Shown: positions 11,265 through 20,633, counted from the stretch's first letter. The stretch: DNA of 64,000 nucleotides from Paragemmobacter ruber (GCF_009908315.1 NZ_JAAATW010000003.1:434001-498000); one strand, 5' to 3'. Notes: generated from the letters alone by a model not told the origin. Translations and numbers: made by a program.

Positions 11265-11810
11265 TCAGCTCGATGCCTCTTCCGCCAGCGCCGCCTCCAG
11301 CGCCGGCACGAAGCGCGCCTCGTAATCCGTCCCCACCAAAGGCCCGATGAAGCGGAAGGCCACCGTCCCATCGCCCCGCACGATGAAGGTCTCCGGCGGG
11401 GCGGTCACACCCCATTCCACCCGGTCCCGCCCGCGCGGATCAAAGCCCACCGCAAAGAAGGGGTTCCCCTCCTCCTCCAGATATTTCAGCGCCGCGCCCT
11501 CGTCATCCATCATGTTCACACCCGCCACCCGGATGCCGCGCGCGGCCATCTCCAGCAGCACCGGATGCTCGGCCCGGCAGGGCGGGCACCAGCTCGCCCA
11601 GAAATTCACCACCGTCACCTCGCCCGTCCGCAGATCCGCCGCCGTCAGCCCGGGGATCCCCGGCAGGGCCTGCGCCGGCACGGCCGGTGCCTCCCGGTCG
11701 ATGAACACCGACGGCAGGTCATCGGGGTTCTCCCGCTGCATCCCCACATAAAACAGCCCTGCCAGCCCCAGAAACAGGACCGGCGGCAGCGCCATCAACC
11801 ATCTACCCAT
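11265..11810 (-). CDS. ccmG: Cytochrome c maturation thiol:disulfide oxidoreductase CcmG/DsbE
   Basis: 181 residues. An N-terminal membrane anchor (about 5-22) is followed by a periplasmic thioredoxin fold with the reducing motif WASWCPPCRAEHP. The family helps keep the heme-binding CxxCH cysteines of apocytochrome c reduced. A GVTAPPETFIV segment supplies the conserved cis-proline region (APPETF). Its start overlaps the ccmD stop by eight bases, and it is the last gene of the ccmABCDG run, before a bidirectional terminator. Confidence 0.93.
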   Translation of the reverse strand: MGRWLMALPPVLFLGLAGLFYVGMQRENPDDLPSVFIDREAPAVPAQALPGIPGLTAADLRTGEVTVVNFWASWCPPCRAEHPVLLEMAARGIRVAGVNMMDDEGAALKYLEEEGNPFFAVGFDPRGRDRVEWGVTAPPETFIVRGDGTVAFRFIGPLVGTDYEARFVPALEAALAEEASS

Positions 11811-11964
11811 CGCGCCCCTCCTGCCGTGCTTCCACCTCGCGCAGCTGCGCCTTCACCCGCGCCCGCTGCCACAGGCTTGCCCCCACGATCGCCGCCAGCA
11901 GCGCCACCGACGCCCCGTAAGAGGCCAGCACCGCAAAGGCATACTTTCCCAGATCCGGCATCAT
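11803..11964 (-). CDS. ccmD: Heme exporter subunit CcmD
   Basis: 53 residues (52 if the second of two tandem ATGs is used). One membrane helix (about 9-31, YAFAVLASYGASVALLAAIVGASLW) is followed by a basic tail with RARVKAQLREVEAR, typical of CcmD. CcmD is needed to release holo-CcmE from the CcmABC heme-handling complex. The first ATG overlaps the ccmC TGA (ATGA), so translation is coupled. It is too short to be seen without the context. Confidence 0.9.
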   Translation of the reverse strand: MMPDLGKYAFAVLASYGASVALLAAIVGASLWQRARVKAQLREVEARQEGRDG

Positions 11965-12689
11965 GCCAGCCGCTCCCGCGCGATCAGCGCCTGCAACCGC
12001 CGCGCCCGGATCTCCGTCCGCGTCCGCATCAGGACCAGCGCCACGAACAACAGCACAAAGCCCGCGATACAGACCAGAAGCGGGAACCAGAACACATCCG
12101 CCACGTTCTCCTCCTTGTCGAGGCTGAGCGACGCCCCCTGATGCAGCCCCTGGTTCCAGAACAGCACGGCATAGCGCGACAGCAGTGCAAAGACCGACCC
12201 CACCAGACACAGCACCGCCGTCAGATCCGCCGCCGTATCGGGGTTCTCCACCGCCTGCCACAGCGCAATATAGCCCAGATAGAACAGCGTCAGGATCAGG
12301 AAGGACGTGAGCCTGGGATCCCACGCCCACCACGTCCCCCACATCGGCTGCCCCCACAGCGCCCCAGTCACCAGCGCGATCACCGTGAAGGTCAACCCCA
12401 CCGGCGCCGCCGCCTTGGCCGCCAGCGCGCTCACATGATGCCGCCGGATCAGCCAGATCAGGCTCGCCACCAACATCATGACCCAGGCGTTGATCGCCAT
12501 CATCGCACTCGGCACATGCAGATAGATGATCTTCACCGTGGACCCTTGCCGGAAATCATCCGGCGTAAAGAAATAGCCCCAGATCAGCCCCACCAGCAGG
12601 CACAGCCCCGCCATCCCCCACACCCATGGGAGCAGCCAGCCCGTGCTGGCCATGAACTTCTTCGGATTGGCATATTCCCAGATCGACAT
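11961..12689 (-). CDS. ccmC: Heme-handling membrane protein CcmC
   Basis: 242 residues with six predicted membrane helices. The tryptophan-rich heme-handling motif is present as GTWWAWDPRLTS, and the two flanking histidine regions (YLHVPSAMM and GLHQGASLS) are conserved. CcmC loads heme onto CcmE at the periplasmic face. Upstream is ccmB with 53 bases between; downstream ccmD overlaps by four bases. Confidence 0.95.
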   Translation of the reverse strand: MSIWEYANPKKFMASTGWLLPWVWGMAGLCLLVGLIWGYFFTPDDFRQGSTVKIIYLHVPSAMMAINAWVMMLVASLIWLIRRHHVSALAAKAAAPVGLTFTVIALVTGALWGQPMWGTWWAWDPRLTSFLILTLFYLGYIALWQAVENPDTAADLTAVLCLVGSVFALLSRYAVLFWNQGLHQGASLSLDKEENVADVFWFPLLVCIAGFVLLFVALVLMRTRTEIRARRLQALIARERLA

Positions 12690-12742
12690 AGGCGTTCCTT
12701 ACGTCCTCCCGGCCCCGGCCTCAATTCCCTACCATGCCCTGC

Positions 12743-13399
12743 TCATCGCAAGTTGATGCGGATTGCCGCAGCCGCCGCAAAGGGCAAGAGCGCCGCCGCC
12801 CCCAGCGTGATTCCCGTCATCAGCAGCAGCGGCACCTCCGCCGCCTGCCCCGCCACCCCGCGCGACACCGCCTCTGCCCCGAAGATCAGCGTCGGCACAT
12901 AAAGCGGCAGCACCAGCAGGCTCAACAGCAGCCCCCCCCGCTTCACCCCCACCACCAGCGCCGCGCCAAAGGCCCCGATTACCGAAAGCGCCGGCGTCCC
13001 CAAGGCCAGCGACAGCACCAGCCAGCCATAGCCCGCCGCAGGCAGATTGAGCAGCACCCCCAGCACCGGCGCCGCCAGCGTCAGCGGCACCCCGGTCACC
13101 AGCCAATGCGCCAGGGCCTTCACCGCCACAACCCCTTCCAGCGGGATCGGCGCCGTCGCCAGCAGGTCGAGCGACCCGTCCTCGAAATCCAGCGCGAAAA
13201 TCCGGTCAAGGCTCAACAGACAGGCAAGCAGCGCTCCCACCCACAGGATACCCGGCGCAATGCGGCCCAGCACATCCCCCTCCGGCCCCACACCCAAAGG
13301 CACCAGCACCGCCACCAGCAGGAAAAACGCGAGCCCCAGCCCAAAGCCCCCCCCGGCCCGCACTGCCAGCCGCAGATCGCGGATCAGCAGCGCCCACAT
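12743..13399 (-). CDS. ccmB: Heme exporter permease CcmB
   Basis: 218 residues from ATG 13399, the usual CcmB length (about 220). It has six membrane helices; FEDGSLDLLATAPIPLEGVVAVKALAHW and the SVIGAFGAAL region are recognisable CcmB blocks. It pairs with the ATPase CcmA. The frame is open upstream for 84 codons, but those encode arginine- and glycine-rich sequence without similarity. A 145-base gap separates it from ccmA, unusual for this tightly packed operon, and holds a repeat element. Confidence 0.93.
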   Translation of the reverse strand: MWALLIRDLRLAVRAGGGFGLGLAFFLLVAVLVPLGVGPEGDVLGRIAPGILWVGALLACLLSLDRIFALDFEDGSLDLLATAPIPLEGVVAVKALAHWLVTGVPLTLAAPVLGVLLNLPAAGYGWLVLSLALGTPALSVIGAFGAALVVGVKRGGLLLSLLVLPLYVPTLIFGAEAVSRGVAGQAAEVPLLLMTGITLGAAALLPFAAAAAIRINLR

Positions 13400-13470
13400 G
13401 CCTGCCCCCCCCGCCACGCCAAAGCCTGCCCAACCGTCCCGGCCGCAGCCAAAGCCCCGCCCACTTCCCC

Positions 13471-13525
13471 GTTGCAAAAACATCCTCGGGGGTCCGGGGG
13501 CAGACAGCCCCCGGTCCGCAGCCAC
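13471..13525. repeat. Intergenic repeat copy E (inside the ccm operon)
   Basis: TTGCAAAAACATCC followed by GGGGGTCCGGGGGC resembles the element at 30939. The hairpin arms CCGGGGGC (13494-13501) and GCCCCCGG (13507-13514) pair perfectly. It lies in the ccmA-ccmB gap. Confidence 0.55.
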
Positions 13526-13544
13526 CACAGGCGCGACATCCCCC

Positions 13545-14174
13545 TCATTGAAAAGCCTCGTCAAACGCGCCCATCCGCCCGCCCGCCACACGGCCCCGCG
13601 CCCTGAACGGCTCCAGATCCAGCACGTCCGCCTCCGCCAGTCCCAAATCAATATGCGTGGCCATCAGCGCCGATCCACCGCCCGCCAGATGCGCCCGCAC
13701 CGCCGCGCCGAACAGCGCGACCGATGCCACATCCAGCGAAACCGTGGGCTCATCCAGCAGCCAGACCGCCCGCCCCGTCACCAAAAGCCGCGCCAGACCC
13801 AGCCGCCGCTTCTGCCCCGCCGAAAGGTTGGCCGCGCGCCGGTCGCGCAAGGACAACAGGTCCATCGCCACCAGCGCCGCCTCCACGTCCCGCAGCCCAT
13901 GCACCGCCGCCCAGAAGCGCAGGTTTTCCTCCACCGTCAGCACCGCCTTCAACCCGTCGGCATGGGCGGCATAGGCCATGCTCTCGGGCGGCACCGACAC
14001 GCGGCCCTCCAGCGCTGGTTGCAGGCCCGCGATGGTGCGCAGAAGCGTGGTCTTGCCCACGCCATTCGGCCCCCGCAGGATCAGCGCGCGCCCGGGCTGC
14101 AGACGGAATGTCACCCCCTCCAGCACGGGGATCCCCCCGCGCGCCACGGCAAGGGTATCGACCCTCACCTCCAC
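13545..14174 (-). CDS. ccmA: Heme exporter ATP-binding protein CcmA
   Basis: 209 residues if started at GTG 14174, near the E. coli length of 207. Walker A (GPNGVGKTT), the ABC signature ([10 protein letters not shown]) and Walker B ([11 protein letters not shown]) are all present. CcmA powers release of heme-loaded CcmE. The start is a choice: AAGGA sits eight bases before the GTG. A TTG at 14180 and an ATG at 14243 are also in frame, but the latter would make the protein encode a pair of palindromes ([13 protein letters not shown]), which looks unlikely. Confidence 0.88.
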   Translation of the reverse strand: MEVRVDTLAVARGGIPVLEGVTFRLQPGRALILRGPNGVGKTTLLRTIAGLQPALEGRVSVPPESMAYAAHADGLKAVLTVEENLRFWAAVHGLRDVEAALVAMDLLSLRDRRAANLSAGQKRRLGLARLLVTGRAVWLLDEPTVSLDVASVALFGAAVRAHLAGGGSALMATHIDLGLAEADVLDLEPFRARGRVAGGRMGAFDEAFQ

Positions 14175-14177
14175 GCC

Positions 14178-14221
14178 CAAATTCCTTCCAAGGAATTTGC
14201 AAAACTTTTCCAAAAGTTTTG
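14178..14221. repeat. Tandem pair of 22-base palindromes
   Basis: First unit 14178-14199: arms CAAATTCCTT and AAGGAATTTG around CC. Second unit 14200-14221: arms CAAAACTTTT and AAAAGTTTTG around CC. Both are perfect 10-2-10 palindromes placed end to end, very AT-rich against the GC-rich background. They lie between the Mth938 gene and ccmA, and the first includes the likely ccmA ribosome binding site. Confidence 0.85.
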
Positions 14222-14232
14222 GCACCCGGCCG

Positions 14233-14607
14233 TCACGGCCCACCCACCACAGGGTTCACCGGCAAAAGCGCCGCCGCGATGCGGCGGCCTTCGCTCAACA
14301 GCACGTTATAGGTCCGGCAGGCCGCAGGCGAAGACATCACCTCCACGCCGATGCCCCCCGCCTCCAGCGCCTCGCGAAAGGCGCGGGGGGGATGGGCGAT
14401 CTCGGCCCCCATGCCAAGGAACAGCACGTCGATCCGCCCGCCCAGCGACAGGGGCGTGGCCGTATCCTCCAGCCCGCCCCAAAGCCCCGCATCCCACGGC
14501 GTGATCAGGCAGGCCCCGCGCAGCACATGGCCGCCCACGCGAAAGAAGCCCGGACCATAGCCCTCGATCGGCTGGGCAGTGCCATAGCTGATCTCGGTCA
14601 GCCGCAT
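14233..14607 (-). CDS. Mth938-like domain protein
   Basis: 124 residues. The [26 protein letters not shown] start and the [14 protein letters not shown] middle match the Mth938 (DUF498) fold. The human homologue is a mitochondrial assembly factor; bacterial members lack a proven role. It is nine bases downstream of secF and precedes ccmA in the same direction, an arrangement I recall from other Rhodobacteraceae. Cotranscription with the Sec genes is likely. Confidence 0.85.
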   Translation of the reverse strand: MRLTEISYGTAQPIEGYGPGFFRVGGHVLRGACLITPWDAGLWGGLEDTATPLSLGGRIDVLFLGMGAEIAHPPRAFREALEAGGIGVEVMSSPAACRTYNVLLSEGRRIAAALLPVNPVVGGP

Positions 14608-14616
14608 CCCCGCGCC

Positions 14617-15594
14617 TCAGGCGTCGATATTGGCGAACTCGTCCGGCGTGCCGGACTTCTTCGCCTTATCGCTGCGGTCCAGCCCGATGAACAGCACAAT
14701 GTTCTTGGCCACATAGACCGAAGAATAGGTCCCGAACAGCACACCCAGAAAGATCGCCAACGAAAACCCGCGCAGCACGTCGCCGCCAAAGATCAGCATC
14801 GCTCCCACCGCCAAAAGCGTCGTCAGCGCCGTCATCAGGGTGCGCGCCAGCGTCTCGTTCACCGACAGGTTCATCACCTCGCGCAGCGGCATCTGCTTGT
14901 ATTTCTGCAAATTCTCGCGCAGCCGGTCGAACACCACCACCGTGTCGTTGATCGAATAGCCAAGGATCGTCAGCAGCGCCGCCACGATGGTCAGGTCGAA
15001 CTTGATCTGGAAGATCGCAAAGACGCCGATGGTGATGATCACGTCATGCAGCAGTGCCAGCACCGCGCCCACCCCGAACTGCCATTCGAACCGCAGCCAC
15101 ATGTAGATCATGATCGCCACGCTCGTCACGATCAGCGACAGCACCGATGTCCAGACCAGCTCGCCCGAAACCTTCGGCCCCACGCTTTCCACGCTGGGGA
15201 AGGTCATGTTCGGGTCGATCGCCGCGCGCAGCACCTCTTCCACCTGCTGGATTTGCTCGGGCGTCACCGCCTCGGCCTCATCCTCGGCGGCGATGCGGAT
15301 CATCGTCACATGCTGGTCATCGGCAAAATTGGGATCGAACACCTCGGTGATCGAGATATCGCCCAGCGGCAGCCCCTGCAACGCGTCGCGATAGGCCCCC
15401 ACATCCACCGCCACCGTGGATTCGGTGCGGATCGTGGTGCCGCCCTTGAAGTCGATCCCGTAATTCAGCCCCATCACCGCCCAGGCAACGATGGCCATCA
15501 CCGAAAGCATCAGCGACCCGCCAAAGGTCACCCATTGCCAGCGGAAAAAGTCGAAACTCGTCTTGTCCGGGGCCAGTTTGAAACGCCATGCCAT
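14617..15594 (-). CDS. secF: Protein translocase subunit SecF
   Basis: 325 residues, six membrane helices. The MGLNYGIDFKGGTTIRTES block after helix 1 and the GYSINDTVVVFDRLREN block in helix 4 are SecF signatures. SecDF uses the proton gradient to pull proteins out of the SecYEG channel on the periplasmic side. It starts 13 bases after secD. Confidence 0.97.
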   Translation of the reverse strand: MAWRFKLAPDKTSFDFFRWQWVTFGGSLMLSVMAIVAWAVMGLNYGIDFKGGTTIRTESTVAVDVGAYRDALQGLPLGDISITEVFDPNFADDQHVTMIRIAAEDEAEAVTPEQIQQVEEVLRAAIDPNMTFPSVESVGPKVSGELVWTSVLSLIVTSVAIMIYMWLRFEWQFGVGAVLALLHDVIITIGVFAIFQIKFDLTIVAALLTILGYSINDTVVVFDRLRENLQKYKQMPLREVMNLSVNETLARTLMTALTTLLAVGAMLIFGGDVLRGFSLAIFLGVLFGTYSSVYVAKNIVLFIGLDRSDKAKKSGTPDEFANIDA

Positions 15595-15607
15595 GATCCG
15601 GTTCCCC

Positions 15608-17278
15608 TTATACGACCAGCGTCTTCGGCCGGCGCCGGTTGTGCCAGTAGGTCACGATCAGCCGCGTCACGTTGATCGCCGTAAAGACCGATGTCACGAT
15701 CCCAATGGCCAGCGTCACCGCAAACCCCCGGATCGGCCCGGCCCCAAGAAAGAACAGCACGCCCGCCGTGATCAGCGTCGTCACGTTGGCATCCATGATC
15801 GCCGACAGCGCCCGCTCGAACCCAAGCTCGATCGCCCGCGCCGCGTTCTTGGCCCCGTTGCGGATCTCGTCGCGGATGCGTTCATAGATCAGCACGTTGG
15901 CATCCACCGCCATCCCGATCGTCAGCACCAGCCCCGCGATCCCCGGCAGCGTCAGCGTCGCCCCGATCATCGACATGATCCCGAAGATCAGGCCAAGGTT
16001 GATCGCCAGCGCCACCACCGCAAACACCCCGAACAGCCCGTAAGAGGCGATCATCAGAACGCTAACCGATCCGGCCGCCACCAGCGTCGCCACCCGGCCC
16101 GCGTCAATCGAATCCTGCCCCAGTTCCGGCCCGATGGTCCGCTCCTCAAGGAAGGTCATCGTCGCAGGCAACGCCCCCGCCGACAGCAGCACCGCAAGAC
16201 GGTTGGCCTCTTCCACCGTGAAGTTGCCCGTGATGATCCCCGACCCGCCCGGAATATGGCTCTGGATCACCGGCGCGCTGATCACCTCGCCATCCAGCAC
16301 GATGGCAAAAGGCGCGCCGATGTTCTGCGCCGTGTAATCGCCAAAGGCCCGCGCACCGCGCGCATCGAACTGGAAGGAAACCGCAGGCCGCCCGTTCTGG
16401 TCGAAATCGCCCTTGGCATTGGTCAGGTCCTCGCCCGACACCACGGGGACTTCCTCAACCGTATACCACACGCCCTCCTCATCCATCGACGGCAGGCTGA
16501 TATTGCCCGCCCCCGGCGTCTGATCCTCGGACGTGCCGCGCCGCACCACCGGGTTGAAGGTCAGCTTGGCCGTCGTCCCGATCAGCGCCTTCAACTCCGC
16601 CGCCGATCCGATGCCGGGCACCTGAATCAGGATGCGATCCGCCCCCTGCCGCTGGATCGTGGGTTCCCGCGTGCCTGCCGTGTCCACCCGCGTGCGGATG
16701 ATCTCCAGCGATTGCTGGATCGTGCGCTGGTCCACCTGCGCCCGCTCGGCCTCGGACAATTGCACGATCAGCACATTGCCCTCGGCGGTCACGTCCAGAT
16801 CGCTCTGCCCCACGCCGGTCAGCGTGATCACGTTCGACGCCAGCGCCCGCGCCGCCTCCACCGCGGCGGCCATGCCGGCCGCATTCTCGATCTCCACGCG
16901 CAACTCGTGGGCCACCTGCGTCGGCTGCCGCCGCACGCTGCCCACCTGATCGCGCACGTCCCGCAGCGCATCGCGCAGCTGCGGCCACAGCCCATCCATC
17001 CGCGCCTTATAGACGTCGGTGACCTGCACCTCCGCCAGAAGATGCGCCCCCCCCCGCAGATCAAGCCCGAGGTTCACCAGACCCGACGGCATCCAGTCCG
17101 GCCACTGGTCCAGCGCGGCCTGCTGTTCGGTGGTGGCGAAACCCGCCTCCTCCACCGACTTGGCCGCATCGTTATGCGCCTCAACCTGCACATAATACAG
17201 GTTCGGCACCGCCAGAGCCAACCCGGCCGCCACCGCAAGCCAGGTCAGGATCTGCTTCCACAGGGGGAAATTCAGCAT
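15608..17278 (-). CDS. secD: Protein translocase subunit SecD
   Basis: 556 residues. Helix 1 is followed by GLDLRGGAHLLAEV, then a large periplasmic domain, then five helices with GMAVDANVLIYERIRDE, the conserved proton-path motif. The length suits alphaproteobacterial SecD (shorter than the 615 of E. coli). It works with SecF and YajC, which flank it; the gap to yajC is 19 bases. Confidence 0.97.
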   Translation of the reverse strand: MLNFPLWKQILTWLAVAAGLALAVPNLYYVQVEAHNDAAKSVEEAGFATTEQQAALDQWPDWMPSGLVNLGLDLRGGAHLLAEVQVTDVYKARMDGLWPQLRDALRDVRDQVGSVRRQPTQVAHELRVEIENAAGMAAAVEAARALASNVITLTGVGQSDLDVTAEGNVLIVQLSEAERAQVDQRTIQQSLEIIRTRVDTAGTREPTIQRQGADRILIQVPGIGSAAELKALIGTTAKLTFNPVVRRGTSEDQTPGAGNISLPSMDEEGVWYTVEEVPVVSGEDLTNAKGDFDQNGRPAVSFQFDARGARAFGDYTAQNIGAPFAIVLDGEVISAPVIQSHIPGGSGIITGNFTVEEANRLAVLLSAGALPATMTFLEERTIGPELGQDSIDAGRVATLVAAGSVSVLMIASYGLFGVFAVVALAINLGLIFGIMSMIGATLTLPGIAGLVLTIGMAVDANVLIYERIRDEIRNGAKNAARAIELGFERALSAIMDANVTTLITAGVLFFLGAGPIRGFAVTLAIGIVTSVFTAINVTRLIVTYWHNRRRPKTLVV

Positions 17279-17297
17279 GGCGCGCGTCCGGTCCGGC

Positions 17298-17624
17298 TCA
17301 GGCCGCGGCCGGTTCGGTCTTGTTCATGACCTGCGCGATGGTGCCCTTGATCACCTTGACCTTCACACCCTCGGCGATCTCCACCTCGACCATGCCATCT
17401 TCCTGCACCTTGGTCACCTTGCCCACGATGCCGCCCTGCGTCACCACCTGATCGCCCCGCCGCAGCGCCTCGATCATCGCCTTGTGTTCCTTCAACTTCT
17501 TCTGCTGCGGACGGATCAGCAGGAAATACATGATCGCAAAGATCAGGATCAGCGGAATGAACGAGGCAAAGGCAGAACCGGCACTGGCTCCGGCGGCCTG
17601 TGCATAGGCGGGGGTTGCGAACAT
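17298..17624 (-). CDS. yajC: Sec accessory protein YajC
   Basis: 108 residues with one membrane helix (about 22-40, SFIPLILIFAIMYFLLIRPQ) ending in the invariant RPQQKK. A small domain follows with GDQVVTQGGIVGKV and EIAEGVKVKVIKGTI. YajC associates with SecDF. It is the first gene of the long minus-strand run yajC-secD-secF-Mth938-ccmABCDG, so the main promoter is expected just right of 17624. Confidence 0.96.
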   Translation of the reverse strand: MFATPAYAQAAGASAGSAFASFIPLILIFAIMYFLLIRPQQKKLKEHKAMIEALRRGDQVVTQGGIVGKVTKVQEDGMVEVEIAEGVKVKVIKGTIAQVMNKTEPAAA

Positions 17625-17804
17625 GGGCGTCCTCTCACTGTCTCAGGGCCGGGCTCCCCCCGGCGGAATGGCGCGCACCCTAAAGCCGGGGCCATGGGAA
17701 GGCAAGGCAGCCCCGTGGCGGCACCCCTGCCCATATATGAACGCCCCGACCGATTGCCAGCCCCCGCCCGATCCCGGCCTGCGCGGGGGCGCTGAACAGT
17801 CGCG

Positions 17805-18450
17805 CTACAGCCGCATGACAGCATGGCTCTTGGGCCGTCACATCAGCCGCTCGGTCCAGATCTCGCCAGCCGGGAACAGGCGCACGATCTCGGACCGGTG
17901 CAGCACGGTCGCCCCCTCGATCATCTCGCACCACGCAGCCACGGTGCGGCGCCAGCGCGCGATGAAGGACCGCTGCACCGCAAAGGCGGGGGGGGGAGAA
18001 CCACCAGAAGGGCAGATGGCTAAGCCCCTCGATCGGAAACCGGATCGAGGGCGTCCGTATCCAATGGCGCCGCGCCGGCCGCCGCACCTCGCGCACCATC
18101 GCGGCCCCCGTCTCGGGCCTGCGTCCCAGGCCTTCGTCACGGGCCCGCCCACAGGTCCGTACACCGAATTGCCGAAGGCGATGTCGAAACTGTGAACGGC
18201 ACATCGCGGCAGATCGCAGGCATCGCCCCCGCAGAGATGATGGTGTGATCCTTTCCGGGGTCCTTCCCGATCCCGCCGGGCAGGTTCACCATGACGGTGT
18301 CCCGCACCGGCTTCACATCCACCCATATGCACGGCGCGCCGTCGGAGGTCTGGCCAACGTGCCCCGCACCCTCTGCCGCGCTGTCCCCGCGCCCCCGCCC
18401 GCGTCCTGCCCGCGTCCTGCCCGGACCCCCGCCCTGCACCCCGCCGCACA
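17805..18450 (-). pseudogene. Frameshifted class I SAM-dependent methyltransferase remnant
   Basis: Pieces of one methyltransferase are spread over all three minus frames. From the 5' side these are: [37 protein letters not shown], in another frame (compare the family's FDxxFSNSVIEHVGG); EVRRPARRHWIRTPSIRFPIE in a further frame; and EMIEGATVLHRSEIVRLFP with EIWTERLM back in the earlier frame. A last shift restores a KSHAVMRL end with a TAG at 17807-17805. At least four frameshifts are needed, so the gene is dead. A run of seven or more G near 17990 marks one likely shift. The outer 5' limit is approximate. Confidence 0.72.
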
Positions 18451-18483
18451 CCACAAAGACAAGGGCCAGTTTAGCCCCATCCG

Positions 18484-18530
18484 GTATGCACATCTGTCTG
18501 CACACCTTCCTGCACGCGTTCCGGCACGCC
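18484..18530. repeat. 47-bp dispersed element, copy 1 (upstream of serS)
   Basis: It begins GTATGCAC and ends TTCCGGCACGCC. Aligned without gaps to 53263-53309 it matches at 36 of 47 positions (counted by hand). Inside, a 12-base period is visible (CTGCACACCTTC, CTGCACGCGTTC, CGGCACGCCTCC). It lies in the gap between the methyltransferase remnant and serS. Confidence 0.65.
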
Positions 18531-18632
18531 TCCCGCCAGGCTTTCCCCGCAGGATCAGCGCCTTGCCGCCCCCTTCCCCTTTGCCCGCAAAACGGGCATA
18601 CCACCCGCGTTCTGGTGAAAAAGGGCCGCCCC

Positions 18633-19925
18633 ATGCACGACATCCGCGCCATCCGCGAAAACCCCGCCGCCTTCGACGAAGGGCTGCGCCGCCGTGGCCT
18701 GCCCCCTGCCTCGCCCGACATCCTCGCTCTCGACGCCGACCGCCGCGCCAAGATCGCCGCCGCCGAATCCGCCACCGCCGACCAGAACCGCGCGTCCAAG
18801 GACGTGGGCGCCGCCAAGGCCCGCGGCGATGATGCCGAATTCGAACGCCTCCGCGCGCTTGTGGCTGAAAAGAAAGCAGAAATCGCCCGGCTTACGGCCG
18901 AGGCAGACGCACAGGATGCCGCCCTGCGCGACATGCTCATGCGCATCCCCAACCTGCCGCACGCGGATGTTCCCGAAGGGCGCGACGAGAATGACAATGT
19001 CGAAATCCGCCGCTGGGGCACGCCCCGCGCCTTCGACTTCGCCCCCCGCGAACATTTCGACATCGCAGGCGTCAAGCCGGGGATGGATTTCGAAACGGCC
19101 GCCAAACTCTCCGGCTCCCGCTTCGTCGTCCTGCGCGGCGCGGTGATCCGCGTCCACCGCGCGCTCGCGCAGATGATGCTCGACACCCATGTGAACGACC
19201 ATGCACTGACCGAAACCTGGACCCCGGTTCTGGTCAAGGAAGACGCCATGTATGGCACCAACCAGCTGCCCAAATTCGCCGAAGACAGCTATCAGACAAC
19301 CGATGGCTACTGGCTCGTGCCCACGTCTGAGGTCACCCTGACCAACACCGTCGCGGGCGATATTCTTGAGGAAAATCAACTGCCCATCCGCATGACCGCC
19401 CATACCCAATGCTTCCGCTCCGAAGCCGGATCCGCGGGCAAGGACACCACCGGGATGCTGCGCCAGCACCAGTTCGAAAAGGTGGAGATGGTGTCGATCA
19501 CCACCCCCGACACCAGCCTGGCCGAACACGAACGGATGACACGCTGCGCCGAGGCGATCCTCGAAAAGCTGGAACTCCCATACCGCACCATCGTGCTCTG
19601 CACCGGCGACATGGGCTTTGGCGCGCAGAAGACCCATGATCTGGAGGTCTGGCTTCCCGGCCAGAACCGCTATCGCGAGATTAGCTCCATCTCCGTCTGC
19701 GGCGATTTTCAGGCCCGCCGCATGAACGCCCGCTTCCGCCCGGCCGCAGGCGGCAAGCCCGAGTTTGTCCACACGCTGAACGGCTCCGGCCTCGCCGTGG
19801 GCCGCACCCTGATCGCGGTGCTGGAAAACGGCCAACAGGCCGATGGCTCCGTCACCCTACCCGCCGCGCTGCACCCCTATCTGGGCGGCAAGACGCGGAT
19901 CGCCCCCGATGGGTCGCTCGCATGA
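18633..19925 (+). CDS. serS: Seryl-tRNA synthetase
   Basis: 430 residues from ATG 18633, the same length as the E. coli enzyme. The N-terminal long coiled coil (about 30-100) binds the tRNA-Ser variable arm. Class II motif 2 ([21 protein letters not shown]) and motif 3 ([12 protein letters not shown]) are intact. The frame is open far upstream across the 47-bp element, but the conserved start [22 protein letters not shown] fixes it here. Its last four bases overlap the next gene. Confidence 0.97.
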   Translation: MHDIRAIRENPAAFDEGLRRRGLPPASPDILALDADRRAKIAAAESATADQNRASKDVGAAKARGDDAEFERLRALVAEKKAEIARLTAEADAQDAALRDMLMRIPNLPHADVPEGRDENDNVEIRRWGTPRAFDFAPREHFDIAGVKPGMDFETAAKLSGSRFVVLRGAVIRVHRALAQMMLDTHVNDHALTETWTPVLVKEDAMYGTNQLPKFAEDSYQTTDGYWLVPTSEVTLTNTVAGDILEENQLPIRMTAHTQCFRSEAGSAGKDTTGMLRQHQFEKVEMVSITTPDTSLAEHERMTRCAEAILEKLELPYRTIVLCTGDMGFGAQKTHDLEVWLPGQNRYREISSISVCGDFQARRMNARFRPAAGGKPEFVHTLNGSGLAVGRTLIAVLENGQQADGSVTLPAALHPYLGGKTRIAPDGSLA

Positions 19926-20623
19926 AGACCCGCGCCGCACTCCTCCTCCTTGTCACCATCGCCTTCGGCCTGGCCCCCTTCGTCACGCCGCCCTTCACCG
20001 GCTATGACCCGGCGCTCTTCCCCGTCCAGATCGCCGAACCGGCGATCCAGCCCGCAGGCTATGCCTTTTCCATCTGGGGGCTGATCTACCTCTGGCTCAT
20101 CCTGCATGCAGGCCTGGGCCTCTTCCGCCACGCCGACAGTCTCGCTTGGGATGCCCCGCGCTGGCCCCTGATCCTGTCTGTCGCGCTTGGCGCGGCCTGG
20201 CTCTCCATCGCGCCGGTCGCCCCGATCCTTGCCACCGTCACCATCTGGATCATGGCGCTGGCCGCCATCGCCGCGCTCCTGCGTGCCGACACGGAAACCG
20301 ACCGCTGGCTCCTCTCGGCCCCCATCGCCATCCTCGCCGGCTGGCTGACCGCCGCCGCCTCCGTCTCCACCGGCGTCGTGCTGTCGGGCTACGGGCTTCT
20401 GCCCGATACGGGATCCGCCGCGGTGATGCTGGCCGTCACCCTCGGCCTCGCGCTCTGGACGCAGGCGCAAAAGCCGCGCATGCCCGTCTATGGCCTGACG
20501 GTCATCTGGGCGCTGATCGGCGTCACGGTCAAGAATGCGGGGGTCAACCCGACGGTCGCCATCCTTGCCGGTCTCGGTATCGCGCTGGTGGCCTTCACCC
20601 TGCGGCCACGGCGGCACGCCTGA
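19922..20623 (+). CDS. TspO/MBR-related integral membrane protein
   Basis: 233 residues in about seven membrane helices. The segment [18 protein letters not shown] resembles the tryptophan-rich sensory (TspO/MBR) family, but the protein is longer than classical five-helix TspO (about 160). Ligand and role are unknown. It starts inside the serS stop (ATGA overlap), so translation is coupled to serS, and it ends before a repeat element with a strong hairpin. Confidence 0.7.
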   Translation: MKTRAALLLLVTIAFGLAPFVTPPFTGYDPALFPVQIAEPAIQPAGYAFSIWGLIYLWLILHAGLGLFRHADSLAWDAPRWPLILSVALGAAWLSIAPVAPILATVTIWIMALAAIAALLRADTETDRWLLSAPIAILAGWLTAAASVSTGVVLSGYGLLPDTGSAAVMLAVTLGLALWTQAQKPRMPVYGLTVIWALIGVTVKNAGVNPTVAILAGLGIALVAFTLRPRRHA

Positions 20624-20633
20624 TCCAAACCCC

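Noticed and set aside
14175-14243. ccmA starting at ATG 14243
   Set aside because: It would translate both palindromes into a lysine- and phenylalanine-rich leader absent from known CcmA. The GTG at 14174 has a better ribosome site.
18487-18540. Short peptide read from the 47-bp element ([12 protein letters not shown]-like)
   Set aside because: No ribosome site, and the second copy has a different reading context, so a DNA or RNA element is more likely than a peptide.
18291-18632. N-terminal extension of seryl-tRNA synthetase
   Set aside because: The added 114 residues lack similarity, cover the 47-bp element and exceed the family length.
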